Below are positions 29,875 to 37,360 of a stretch of DNA of 64,000 nt, piece after piece. Position 1 is the stretch's first letter. Each line of letters opens with the position of its first letter. The stretch comes from Streptomyces noursei (GTDB lineage Bacteria > Actinomycetota > Actinomycetes > Streptomycetales > Streptomycetaceae). The translations under genes and the position numbers were made by a program. The stretch covers positions 5,332,001 to 5,396,000 of the forward strand of contig NZ_CP070326.1 of NCBI RefSeq assembly GCF_016917755.1, in the 5' to 3' direction. The notes below the pieces were generated by a model. That model made no database searches and was not told where the DNA came from. It saw nothing but the letters and a program-made list of their open reading frames with translations.

Positions 29875-30240
29875 TCAGAGGCTGTCGGCCCCCCCCGCGC
29901 CCAAACGACGGGCGACAGCTTGGGCGGCCTGTCGTGGGTGCTGGGTGAGCTGTCGGCGGATGATCCGCTGTGGGGGCACGGCGATCTCTGCCCAGACGCA
30001 TTTGCCGCAGGTGGTGTGCTGGGCCCCGTGGCAGAGGGACAGCCGGTCGATGAGTGCCATTCCGCACCCCGACTCGTCCTCTGAATCCGCCCAGTGCGGA
30101 ACAGGGAGGACGAGCGAACCATCGTAGACCTCGATGAGGATTCGCCGTCGGCTGAGGTTGGCGGACACTGTGATGGTGAGCATCGTGCCGGTGCCGTGCC
30201 GCACCGCGTTGGTGACCATTTCCGACGTGACGGCGGTCAG
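29875..30240 (-). pseudogene. 5'-truncated RsbW-like ATP-binding protein (anti-sigma kinase type)
   Basis: The frame encodes the N-box S-E-M-V-T-N-A-V-R-H-G, a degenerate G1 (Y-D-G-S) and G2 (E-S-G-C-G-M-A-L-I-D), ending with an Arg/Ala tail. This is the HATPase_c_2 fold of Streptomyces anti-sigma kinases. Members normally carry about 40-60 residues before the N-box. Here homology stops just before it, near 30230, and any available start (GTG 30264) lies in sequence belonging to the opposite-strand methyltransferase gene. The gene has therefore lost its 5' end and is probably inactive. The junction is shared with the next entry. Confidence 0.6.
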
Positions 30241-30820
30241 CGCGTTCCTGCTCGCGCTGTTCACCGAGATGTACGGCGTCCCGCTGACCGTCTACCTGCT
30301 CGGCGGCTGGCTGGGCAGCCGCTTCCCGCTGCTGAAGAGCACCCACGCCGGCGGACACCTGTGGAACGACCTGACCAGCTGGAGAGGCGACCCCCACCTG
30401 AGCCCGTTCCACCTCGCCAGCTACGTCGCCATCGGCGGCGGCTTCTGGCTGATCGCCGCCGCCTGGCGCGTCCTGCACACCGCCGTCCAGCACGACGCCC
30501 TGGCCACCACCGGCCCCTACGCCCACGTCCGGCACCCGCAGTACGACGGCCTGCTCCTGGTCATGATCGGGTTCCTGCTCCAGTGGCCCACCATTCCCAC
30601 CCTGATCATGTTCCCGATCCTGGTCTACGTGTACATCCGACTGGCCCGCAGCGAGGAACGCGAGGTCGCCCGGCGGTTCGGCGACGAGTGGGACGACTAT
30701 GCCGCTCGCACCCCGGCCTTCTGGCCCCGCTTCACGCGCCACGGGACAAGTGCTCCGCCCTCACGGCCTCCATCCGTCAGTCGTCCGGCCGGTGGCCGCC
30801 CCCGTGGCAGGCAGGTGTGA
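30233..30820 (+). pseudogene. 5'-truncated isoprenylcysteine carboxylmethyltransferase-like membrane protein
   Basis: From about 30233 the frame encodes A-V-S-A-F-L-L-A-L-F-T-E-M-Y-G, then helices and the SAM-binding end T-G-P-Y-A-H-V-R-H-P-Q-Y-D-G (ICMT/PEMT type) with E-E-R-E-V and P-R-F at the C-terminus. Family members in Streptomyces begin one or two membrane helices earlier. Those helices are missing, and the frame instead runs back to 30134 through antisense HATPase sequence. I interpret it as a truncated gene; expression from 30134 would give a chimeric N-terminus. Such proteins are often found near DUF305 genes, as here. Confidence 0.6.
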
Positions 30821-30913
30821 ACAAGGGCAGTTGCGGCGCGGCACCCCAGCGGCAGCCCCGGGGCGCGTACAAGGTGGGGCGACACCCCGTGCACGTCTCC
30901 AGGAGCCCGCACC

Positions 30914-31561
30914 ATGAACAGCTTCCGCCCTCGTCACGCGACCATGGCCGCCGCCGCTGCGGTCGCGGCACTCGTCCTGGCCGCCTGCGGCGGCAACGGC
31001 AGCAAGGGCGGTGGCTCGCCCAGCCCGACGGCCACCCCGTCCGGCCCCACTGCATCCGCATCGGCAGGGCAGCACAACCGGGCTGACGTCGCCTTCGCCC
31101 AGGGGATGATCCCGCATCACCGTCAGGCCGTCGTCATGGCGAACATGGCCGAACAGCACGCCTCCTCCGGCGAGGTCAAAAGCCTCGCGGAAAAGATCAG
31201 GAAGGCGCAGCAGCCGGAGATCGACACCATGGCCGGCTGGCTGAAGGCATGGGGCGAACAGGTGCCCCCGGGCCAGAGCGGCACCGGCCCCGGAAGCCCG
31301 ACCGGCATGCCCGGCATGATGAGCGACCAGCAGATGGACGCTCTCCGGGACACCACCGGCGCGGCCTTCGACAAGATGTTCCTGACCATGATGATCAGCC
31401 ACCACCAAGGCGCGATCAAGATGGCCAACACCGAGAAGCAGCAAGGCGCTTACGGCCCGGCCAAGGAAATGGCCGGCAATATCGCGACCTCGCAGACCGC
31501 CGAGATCGCCCAGATGCGCAAGATGCTCGGAACCGGCTCGCCGTCCCCTACCGGCTACTAG
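30914..31561 (+). CDS. DUF305 domain lipoprotein
   Basis: A 215-residue exported lipoprotein starting at ATG 30914, with AGGAG at 30901-30905. The signal peptide ends in a lipobox (V-L-A-A-C, Cys about 23), followed by a Ser/Pro/Gly linker. The mature part has two DUF305 repeats, each with a paired-His Met-rich helix: F-A-Q-G-M-I-P-H-H-R-Q-A-V-V-M-A and F-L-T-M-M-I-S-H-H-Q-G-A-I-K-M-A. A Gly/Pro/Met linker separates them. DUF305 proteins belong to the ferritin-like fold and often occur with copper or heavy-metal genes. The His/Met pairs suggest metal binding. A truncated ICMT-like gene precedes it. Confidence 0.88.
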   Translation: MNSFRPRHATMAAAAAVAALVLAACGGNGSKGGGSPSPTATPSGPTASASAGQHNRADVAFAQGMIPHHRQAVVMANMAEQHASSGEVKSLAEKIRKAQQPEIDTMAGWLKAWGEQVPPGQSGTGPGSPTGMPGMMSDQQMDALRDTTGAAFDKMFLTMMISHHQGAIKMANTEKQQGAYGPAKEMAGNIATSQTAEIAQMRKMLGTGSPSPTGY

Positions 31562-31993
31562 GGGGCCTGTCCGATGGGTCGCGTGACTGCTGAGCAGGTT
31601 TTCACGGCACCGTGACCGGTTGCCACCGTGCCTTGTCCGGTAAGTCTCGACAGAGCCTGCGCCGGCGTCTCGGGCCGAAACAGAGCACGGATCCGTCACC
31701 GAAGATGGGTCTGCTGCCACTCGCTTGACGACATGTTGATTGCGGCTTCCGCAAGAGCCTGCGCCGAGGCGGTCTTGAGGCCGGCCAGGCCGGTGTCGAT
31801 CCAGTTCTGAACGATGCTGCCCCCTGCTCGCGATATTCGACGGCCTTCCCCGGGCATTCCAGTTCATCGGGGTCGTGGGCCACGACAACCTCACGGGCCC
31901 GGAGACGGCCCGAGCGCCTCTGCGTGTCGACGCCTTCAACGCCTTTGAATTCACGCCCTGTTGGTTGTCAGTGGCGGTTCCTATGGTGGAGAG
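31562..31993. other. Intergenic region of degraded sequence
   Basis: A 432-base gap without a convincing gene. On the minus strand, 31696-31857 could encode 53 residues beginning MPGEGRR and containing a coherent amphipathic stretch, but no ribosome site precedes it. It may be the tail of a lost gene. The region is of mixed composition, consistent with element decay. Its 3' end holds the promoter-like element for the CoiA-like gene (31965-31987). Confidence 0.35.
31965..31987 (+). promoter_or_regulatory. PafBC/RecA-NDp-type DNA-damage promoter of the CoiA-like gene
   Basis: TTGTCAGTG (31965-31973), eight bases, then TATGGT (31982-31987). This is an exact match to the RecA-independent DNA-damage promoter tTGTCRGTG-N8-TANNNT known from mycobacteria and bound by PafBC. 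Transcription would begin about 7 bases after the -10, at or beside the ATG at 31994. The mRNA is then predicted to be leaderless. Confidence 0.6.
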
Positions 31994-33259
31994 ATGGCGA
32001 ATGGGGTGTGGCACACCAAATACCGCATTGAGATCAACTTGTCGCTGCCGGATCTTGGACACCCGGACCGCCCTGATCTGTTGGGCGAGATCATGACCAG
32101 CGTCGCCGATCGTGATCCCGGACTGCTCGAATGCCTGGCTCACCACGAAGGCCGTGCATGCCTCTCGGAGACCGGCGGCAAATCACCATGGATGTTCGTA
32201 CGTCGTGGACGAGTCGGTGGTCGCCGACCCCTGGTCGCCTCCCACCTGCCCGTCACGCACAGGGCGACCCCGGCCGAGAGCGAGCAGCACAAGGCCACCA
32301 AGGAGCGGATAGTCGCGACCGCGTCGCGGTACGGCCTGGACGCGAAGGCCGAGGTGGCCACTGCGAATCGGCGGAGCATCTCGGATGCCCTCGTCACCGG
32401 GCCCGGCGGAATCCGCATCGGCTGGGAAATCCAGTACCACCATCTCGGCCCGAGCAGCGTGCACCGCCGATCGGTCACCGCAGTGGAGAACCAGATGACG
32501 CCCCTGTGGGTGGCCAAGGACAAGACGGCCGCCCTCATCGACCGTGCGCCCTGGGCGCGGGTGGACGACATGCCGTGGCGGGAGATCGCCGGCGGCAAGG
32601 AGATGGTGATACGCGGCGGGTACTGCTACCTCCAGGTCTGGAAGTGCGTTCCCAGCAGCCCGCGGCACTGCCCGCGCACCGAGGGCGCCGGGCACTGCGA
32701 GCAGATCCATGCCGAGTGGTTCCTGCCGGCTCTGTGCCACCCGGAGAAGGGCCCGGTGCACATCGAGGACCTCGTTCTGTGGAGCGCTACAGGGGAGAGC
32801 GTGCCGGTCTACGTGCCCAACAGGGGTGGCGGACGAGCCGGGCGCCACACGTGGGTGCCCGCCGCCGACTGCCGACTCTGGCAGGAGCTGACCGGCCAGC
32901 CGGCCCCCCTTCCCGACGCGCCGCCATCGGAGGAGGACGACGCGATCACGTTCACGGAGCAGGAGATCGACAGGACGTGCCGGGCGGGCGAAGAGGGTCG
33001 GCACACCAGCGATGCGCGGCCCGTCCGCGACCTCGGTCAACCGACCGGTGGCCGCACCCTCGACCGGTTGCCGACGAAGAGGGCCGACCGCCCGATGGTG
33101 ATCACGCCGGTCGAGCGGATAGCTGCCGCTGCCGCGCTCGGATGCCCGCCGTGGGAGGTGGGCCCGTGCAGCCAGTGCGGCCAGCTGATGCGGCGCTACG
33201 GCCGTAATGCGGCCATGACCTGTGACCTGTGCCGCATCGCCCTCAACCAGAGCCGTTGA
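31994..33259 (+). CDS. CoiA-like (competence protein family) putative nuclease
   Basis: A 421-residue protein. The ATG at 31994 coincides with the expected transcript start of a DNA-damage-type promoter; the open frame extends to TTG 31961. After about 100 N-terminal residues, H-K-A-T-K-E-R-I-V-A-T-A starts a CoiA-type nuclease-like domain, with I-S-D-A-L-V-T-G-P-G-G and G-W-E-I-Q-Y supplying the D...E-x-Q restriction-fold pattern (about 125-150). The C-terminus has a zinc-ribbon-like C-S-Q-C...C-D-L-C pair (about 392-414). CoiA proteins act on recombination intermediates; actinobacterial versions are uncharacterised. It is the last gene of the element, adjoining the attachment site. Confidence 0.75.
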   Translation: MANGVWHTKYRIEINLSLPDLGHPDRPDLLGEIMTSVADRDPGLLECLAHHEGRACLSETGGKSPWMFVRRGRVGGRRPLVASHLPVTHRATPAESEQHKATKERIVATASRYGLDAKAEVATANRRSISDALVTGPGGIRIGWEIQYHHLGPSSVHRRSVTAVENQMTPLWVAKDKTAALIDRAPWARVDDMPWREIAGGKEMVIRGGYCYLQVWKCVPSSPRHCPRTEGAGHCEQIHAEWFLPALCHPEKGPVHIEDLVLWSATGESVPVYVPNRGGGRAGRHTWVPAADCRLWQELTGQPAPLPDAPPSEEDDAITFTEQEIDRTCRAGEEGRHTSDARPVRDLGQPTGGRTLDRLPTKRADRPMVITPVERIAAAAALGCPPWEVGPCSQCGQLMRRYGRNAAMTCDLCRIALNQSR

Positions 33260-33267
33260 GCGGCAAC

Positions 33268-33286
33268 CGAGACCAAAACTGAGACC
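33268..33286. promoter_or_regulatory. Right-end direct repeats GAGACC with 12-bp period
   Basis: CGAGACC at 33268-33274 and TGAGACC at 33280-33286, separated by AAAAC, mirror the layout of the left-end TGCAACC pair at 25689-25707. They sit 64 bases inside the right attachment copy, just after the CoiA-like stop. Candidate recombinase arm sites. Confidence 0.35.
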
Positions 33287-33293
33287 GGACAAC

Positions 33294-33332
33294 GACGAAG
33301 GTCCCGACCGGAATCCGGTCGGGACCTTCGTC
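33294..33332 (-). terminator. Terminator of tRNA-Ser, element-derived
   Basis: An 18-base perfect stem (33294-33311 with 33315-33332; arm begins GACGAAGGTCCCGACCGG) with an AAT loop. It lies 18 bases downstream of the tRNA-Ser 3' end on the minus strand and can also terminate the convergent CoiA-like gene. Its position repeats that of the hairpin at 25482-25515 next to the old attachment site. Confidence 0.75.
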
Positions 33333-33349
33333 TGCCCAGCTGGGCGAGT

Positions 33350-33404
33350 GCGGAGGATACGAGATTCGAACTCGTGAGGGGTTGCCCCCAACACGCTTTC
33401 CAAG
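33350..33404 (-). repeat. Right attachment-site copy within tRNA-Ser
   Basis: This is the 55-base segment of the functional tRNA-Ser matching 25540-25594 with two mismatches. It runs from the base just past the discriminator to the anticodon loop. Integration here restores a complete tRNA gene, as is usual for actinomycete integrative elements. Confidence 0.8.
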
Positions 33405-33435
33405 CGTGCGCCCTAGGCCACTAGGCGAATCCTCC
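33351..33435 (-). tRNA. tRNA-Ser(GGA)
   Basis: 85 bases. The acceptor stem GGAGGAT pairs with ATCCTCC, followed by discriminator G; CCA is not encoded. The anticodon arm is CACGC-TTGGAAA-GCGTG, giving anticodon GGA. A long variable arm (TTGGGGGCAACCCCTCA region) identifies a type II serine tRNA. The T-arm contains GTTCGAATC. It lies directly upstream of the SRP RNA and dnaX on the opposite strand. Confidence 0.95.
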
Positions 33436-33557
33436 GCCGCAAACAATACAAGACGTTGGGGAGTGCTCGCGAACATGATCCGGGGGAGGGGGTCGGCGAG
33501 AGGGTTCGGTGGGGGTGCGGGTCGTTTGTTGGGCGGGGGATCCGCTAATGTGGGGCA

Positions 33558-33646
33558 CAGCCCCTCACGTGGCGCTATCTGACTGAACTCCCCCAGGGCC
33601 GGAAGGCAGCAAGGGTAGGTCGGCTCTGGCGGGTGCGTGGGGGGCG
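33558..33646 (+). ncRNA. ffs: Small signal recognition particle RNA (4.5S-like)
   Basis: The diagnostic domain IV loop GGCCGGAAGGCAGCAAGGGT appears at 33598-33617 within a hairpin. The ends GCCCCTCACG (33560-33569) and CGTGGGGGGC (33636-33645) close the long stem. A -10 element TAATGT at 33546-33551 places the transcript start near 33558. The RNA partners with Ffh in co-translational targeting of membrane and secreted proteins. Position before dnaX is conserved in Streptomyces. Confidence 0.93.
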
Positions 33647-33718
33647 CTTGCGTTTGCGGATGGGGCCTCCCCTGCTCGAGCCCTGCTCGAGCGGAGCCGA
33701 GAGCTTGGGGACCGCCGG

Positions 33719-33741
33719 TTGTCAGTGCGGCCCGATATCGT
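33719..33741 (+). promoter_or_regulatory. PafBC/RecA-NDp-type DNA-damage promoter of dnaX
   Basis: TTGTCAGTG (33719-33727), eight bases, then TATCGT (33736-33741), an exact fit to tTGTCRGTG-N8-TANNNT. The predicted start point is at or next to the GTG at 33749, so dnaX is expected to be leaderless from this promoter and induced by DNA damage independently of LexA. Confidence 0.6.
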
Positions 33742-33748
33742 CGTATGC

Positions 33749-36223
33749 GTGTCGTCCCTTGCGCTGTACCGCCGCTACCGCCCCGAGACCTTCGCCGAGG
33801 TCATCGGGCAAGAGCACGTGACCGACCCGCTGCAGCAGGCGTTGCGGAACAACCGGGTCAACCATGCGTATCTGTTCAGTGGACCGCGCGGCTGCGGCAA
33901 GACGACGAGCGCGCGGATCCTGGCGCGCTGTTTGAACTGTGAGGAAGGTCCCACTCCCACGCCCTGCGGGACGTGCCAGTCGTGCGTGGACCTCGCGCGC
34001 AACGGCCGGGGCTCGATCGACGTGATCGAGATCGACGCGGCCTCGCACGGTGGCGTCGACGACGCCCGTGAGCTGCGGGAGAAGGCGTTCTTCGGGCCGG
34101 CCAGCAGCCGGTACAAGATCTACATCATCGACGAGGCGCACATGGTGACCTCGGCGGGCTTCAACGCCCTGCTGAAGGTCGTCGAGGAGCCGCCGGAGCA
34201 CCTGAAGTTCATCTTCGCCACGACCGAGCCCGAGAAGGTCATCGGCACGATCCGGTCGCGTACGCACCACTACCCGTTCCGGCTGGTGCCGCCCGGGACC
34301 CTGCGGGAGTACCTCGCGGAGGTCTGCGGGCGGGAGGACATCCCGGTCGAGGACGGCGTGCTGCCGCTGGTGGTGCGGGCCGGCGCCGGTTCGGTGCGTG
34401 ACTCGATGTCGGTGATGGACCAGCTGCTCGCCGGCGCCGGCGCGGACGGTGTGACATATGCCATGGCGACGTCGCTGCTCGGCTACACCGACGGATCGTT
34501 GCTGGACTCCATCGTCGAGGCGTTCGCGGCCGGCGACGGGGCGGCGGCCTTCGAGGTCGTCGACCGGGTCATCGAGGGCGGGAACGACCCGCGGCGGTTC
34601 GTGGCCGACCTGCTGGAGCGGCTGCGGGACCTGGTGATCCTGGCGGCGGTGCCGGATGCCGGGGAGAAGGGGCTGATCGACGCCCCGGCCGACGTCGTGG
34701 AGCGGATGACGGCCCAGGCGTCGGTGTTCGGCGGGGCCGAGCTGAGCCGCGCCGCCGACCTGGTCAACGCGGGGCTGACGGAGATGCGCGGGGCGACCTC
34801 CCCGCGACTCCAGCTGGAGCTGATCTGCGCCCGGGTGCTGCTCCCGGCGGCGTACGACGACGAGCGGTCGGTGCAGGCGCGGCTGGACCGCCTGGAGCGC
34901 GGAGCGGGCGCCGGGGCGGCGGCCATGGCGCTGGGCGCCGGGCCGGGCCCGGCAGGCGCCGTCGGCGGCATCGTTCCCGGTGGGGCCGTGCTGGAGTCCG
35001 GTGGGCCCGCGGTCGGGTACGCACCGGGCGCCGAGGCCCATCCGCCGATGCCGGCCGGGCCGTCCGGACCGGCGGCGGCGCGGGCCGCGGTGCGCGGGGC
35101 GACGGGCTCCCCGGCGACCACGGGCGCGGCGCCGGCTCCGGCCCCCGACCCGGGCCCGGTGGCGGACGCAGTCGGTGCACCTGCGGCTCCGGTGGCCCCC
35201 ACCGGCCCCGGTGACGCGCCTGCCGACCCTGGTGCGTACGGCGGCACCCCGGCCGGTCAGGCGGAGGCCCCTCAGGGCGGGGCGGCGCGCCCCGGTGCGT
35301 GGCCCGGTGGCACCCGCGGTGCCGGTGCGACGGGCGCCGGCCAGGGCGCCGGGGGCCAGGGCGCTGCCGCGCGGCAGCCCGGCAGCTGGCCGTCGGCCGT
35401 GGCACCGGGGCAGGGCGGTCAGCCGGCGGCCGGCGGGACCGGTGCGCCCGCACCCGGTGCGCCCCCGGCCGGTCCTGCCGCACCGGCCGGACCCGTGGGC
35501 GGAGCGCCCGCGCCCGCCGGCGGTGGGCCCGCCGCGCCCGCTCAGCCGGTGTCCGGCGGGGCGGCGCAGGGTGCCGCACAGGTGCGGCAGCTCTGGCCGC
35601 AGATCCTGGACGCGGTCAAGGGCCGACGGCGCTTCACCTGGATCCTGCTGAGTCAGAACGCCCAGGTCTCCGGCTTCGACGGCACCACGCTGCAGATCGG
35701 GTTCCCCAACGCGGGGGCCCGCGACAGCTTCGCCAACGGCGGCAGCGAGGACGTCCTCAAGGAGGTGCTCGCCGAGCACTTCCAGCTCCAGTGGCGGGTC
35801 GAGGCGATCGTCGATCCGTCCGGCGGCGCCAACGCGCCGGCCGGCGGCGCCCGCGGCGGCGGGGGCGGGGCGAACGGCGGCTTCGGCGCCGCCGCCCCCC
35901 AACAGCCGGCGCCGCAGGCCCCGGCCGCCCGGCAGAGCGCCCCGGCGGCCCCCGAGCAGCACGGCTCGGGCGGCGCCGGCGGCGGTGGCGGCCAGGGGGC
36001 CCGGATGGCGCGCGAGGCGGTGGCCGCCAAGCCGTCCACGGGCGGCGGCCAGGGCGGCCCCGCGGCGGAGCCCGCGTACACCGCGCCGGACTCCTCGATG
36101 TCGATCGAGTACGACATGCCGGCGGAGGACGACCCGGATCTCGTCGACTCCGCGCTCAGCGGGCACGAACTGATCGTGCGGGAGCTGGGGGCGACGGTCC
36201 TGGAGGAGTTCGACAACGAGTGA
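33749..36223 (+). CDS. dnaX: DNA polymerase III subunit gamma/tau
   Basis: 824 residues from GTG 33749, coinciding with the predicted transcript start. The AAA+ clamp-loader domain begins S-S-L-A-L-Y-R-R-Y-R-P-E, with Walker A G-P-R-G-C-G-K-T-T at 45-53, a Cys4 zinc site (C64, C73, C76, C79), Walker B I-I-D-E-A-H and sensor T-T-E-P-E. The second half (about 385-640) is an Ala/Gly/Pro/Gln-rich disordered linker. A tau-type polymerase-binding region (R-Q-L-W-P-Q-I-L-D-A-V-K-G-R-R-R-F) follows near 620, then another Gly-rich linker and an acidic tail. It loads the sliding clamp and bridges the replicase. YbaB and recR follow, the classic dnaX-ybaB-recR order. Confidence 0.96.
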   Translation: MSSLALYRRYRPETFAEVIGQEHVTDPLQQALRNNRVNHAYLFSGPRGCGKTTSARILARCLNCEEGPTPTPCGTCQSCVDLARNGRGSIDVIEIDAASHGGVDDARELREKAFFGPASSRYKIYIIDEAHMVTSAGFNALLKVVEEPPEHLKFIFATTEPEKVIGTIRSRTHHYPFRLVPPGTLREYLAEVCGREDIPVEDGVLPLVVRAGAGSVRDSMSVMDQLLAGAGADGVTYAMATSLLGYTDGSLLDSIVEAFAAGDGAAAFEVVDRVIEGGNDPRRFVADLLERLRDLVILAAVPDAGEKGLIDAPADVVERMTAQASVFGGAELSRAADLVNAGLTEMRGATSPRLQLELICARVLLPAAYDDERSVQARLDRLERGAGAGAAAMALGAGPGPAGAVGGIVPGGAVLESGGPAVGYAPGAEAHPPMPAGPSGPAAARAAVRGATGSPATTGAAPAPAPDPGPVADAVGAPAAPVAPTGPGDAPADPGAYGGTPAGQAEAPQGGAARPGAWPGGTRGAGATGAGQGAGGQGAAARQPGSWPSAVAPGQGGQPAAGGTGAPAPGAPPAGPAAPAGPVGGAPAPAGGGPAAPAQPVSGGAAQGAAQVRQLWPQILDAVKGRRRFTWILLSQNAQVSGFDGTTLQIGFPNAGARDSFANGGSEDVLKEVLAEHFQLQWRVEAIVDPSGGANAPAGGARGGGGGANGGFGAAAPQQPAPQAPAARQSAPAAPEQHGSGGAGGGGGQGARMAREAVAAKPSTGGGQGGPAAEPAYTAPDSSMSIEYDMPAEDDPDLVDSALSGHELIVRELGATVLEEFDNE

Positions 36224-36352
36224 GCCACGGCCCCGTCCCAGGGGCGTACGGCGCACATCAGTGCTCCTCCCTGCGGCGTAGGGCGCCGGGCGCGCGAAAC
36301 ACGTAGGCTCGGGCTACCGCACCAATCGTTGTCGTACGGCAGGAGTCATGTC

Positions 36353-36709
36353 GTGATCCCCGGTGGTCAGCCCAATATGCAGCAGCTGCTCCAGCAGGCC
36401 CAGAAGATGCAACAGGATCTCGCGGCCGCCCAGCAGGAGCTGGCGGAGACGCCCGTGGAGGGTTCCGCGGGGGGTGGCCTGGTCAAGGCCACGGTGACCG
36501 GCTCCGGTGAGCTCAAGGGCCTGGTGATCGACCCCAAGGCGGTCGACACCGACTCGGCGGAGGAGACCGCCGAGACCCTCGCCGATCTCGTCCTCGCGGC
36601 GGTCCGCGACGCCAACGCGACCGCGCAGAAGCTCCAGCAGCAGAAGCTCGGCCCGCTCGCCCAGGCGCTGGGCGGCGCAGGCGGCGGCATCCCCGGCCTC
36701 CCCTTCTGA
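36353..36709 (+). CDS. YbaB/EbfC family nucleoid-associated protein
   Basis: 118 residues from GTG 36353; AGGAG at 36341-36345 gives 7-base spacing, better than the more upstream in-frame start at 36329. The protein is short and helical with the family core M-Q-Q-L-L-Q-Q-A-Q-K-M-Q-Q-D-L, then G-G-L-V-K-A-T-V-T-G-S-G-E-L-K-G-L and D-P-K-A-V. YbaB proteins are homodimeric DNA binders associated with the dnaX-recR locus and thought to affect repair and nucleoid structure. The Gly-rich tail G-G-A-G-G-G-I-P-G-L-P-F is typical of actinobacteria. Confidence 0.93.
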   Translation: MIPGGQPNMQQLLQQAQKMQQDLAAAQQELAETPVEGSAGGGLVKATVTGSGELKGLVIDPKAVDTDSAEETAETLADLVLAAVRDANATAQKLQQQKLGPLAQALGGAGGGIPGLPF

Positions 36710-36760
36710 GGAGTAGCCAACTAGCGTACGCAGCACGGCAGAAGAGAGAGAAGACGTTCC

Positions 36761-37360
36761 GTGTATGAAGGCGTGGTCCAGGACCTGATCGACGAGTTGG
36801 GCAGGCTGCCCGGCGTCGGTCCCAAGAGCGCGCAGCGGATCGCCTTCCACATCCTTCAGGCCGAGCCGACCGATGTCCGCCGGCTCGCGAACGCGCTGAT
36901 GGAGGTGAAGGCGAAGGTCCGGTTCTGCAGCGTGTGCGGCAATGTCGCGCAGGAGGAGCAGTGCCGGGTCTGCCTTGACCCGCGGCGCGATCCGGCGGTC
37001 ATCTGCGTCGTGGAGGAGCCCAAGGACGTCGTGGCGATCGAGCGGACGAGGGAGTTCCGCGGCCGCTACCACGTCCTCGGTGGGGCGATCAGTCCGATCG
37101 AGGGCGTCGGACCCGACGACCTGCGGATACGGGAACTCCTGGCCAGGCTCGCGGACGGCACCGTCACCGAGCTGATCCTGGCCACCGACCCGAATCTGGA
37201 GGGCGAGGCCACGGCCACGTACCTGGCCCGGATGATCAAGCCGATGGGCCTCACAGTGACGCGACTGGCCAGTGGGCTGCCGGTCGGAGGCGATCTGGAG
37301 TACGCAGACGAGGTCACGCTCGGGCGGGCCTTCGAAGGGAGGAGACTTCTCGATGTCTGA
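36761..37360 (+). CDS. recR: Recombination mediator protein RecR
   Basis: 199 residues with GTG at 36761. It has the N-terminal HhH (L-G-R-L-P-G-V-G-P-K-S-A-Q-R), Cys4 zinc finger (C56, C59, C68, C71) and Toprim domain (V-V-E-E-P-K-D-V... then L-A-T-D-P-N-L-E-G-E-A-T-A). With RecF/RecO it loads RecA on single-stranded DNA. The stop overlaps the ATG of the DUF5063 gene by 8 bases. Confidence 0.96.
   Translation: MYEGVVQDLIDELGRLPGVGPKSAQRIAFHILQAEPTDVRRLANALMEVKAKVRFCSVCGNVAQEEQCRVCLDPRRDPAVICVVEEPKDVVAIERTREFRGRYHVLGGAISPIEGVGPDDLRIRELLARLADGTVTELILATDPNLEGEATATYLARMIKPMGLTVTRLASGLPVGGDLEYADEVTLGRAFEGRRLLDV

Larger units (their letters stand above)
25540..33404. mobile_element. Decayed integrated element bounded by tRNA-Ser(GGA) direct repeats
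   Basis: Bases 25540-25594 repeat 33350-33404 with two mismatches in 55. The right copy is the 3' part of an intact tRNA-Ser; the left copy lacks the 5' half. This is the standard footprint of integration into the 3' end of a tRNA gene, giving an element of about 7.8 kb. The cargo is an AfsR-like regulator, a small membrane peptide, two mutually truncated genes, a DUF305 lipoprotein and a CoiA-like gene. No integrase, Rep or Tra gene is visible, so it is probably immobile. Its right end brings its own tRNA terminator (33294-33332). Confidence 0.72.

Noticed and set aside
31562..31883. Transposase remnant
   Set aside because: No DDE motif, no inverted repeat ends and no target duplication can be seen; a 53-residue frame is too weak to name.
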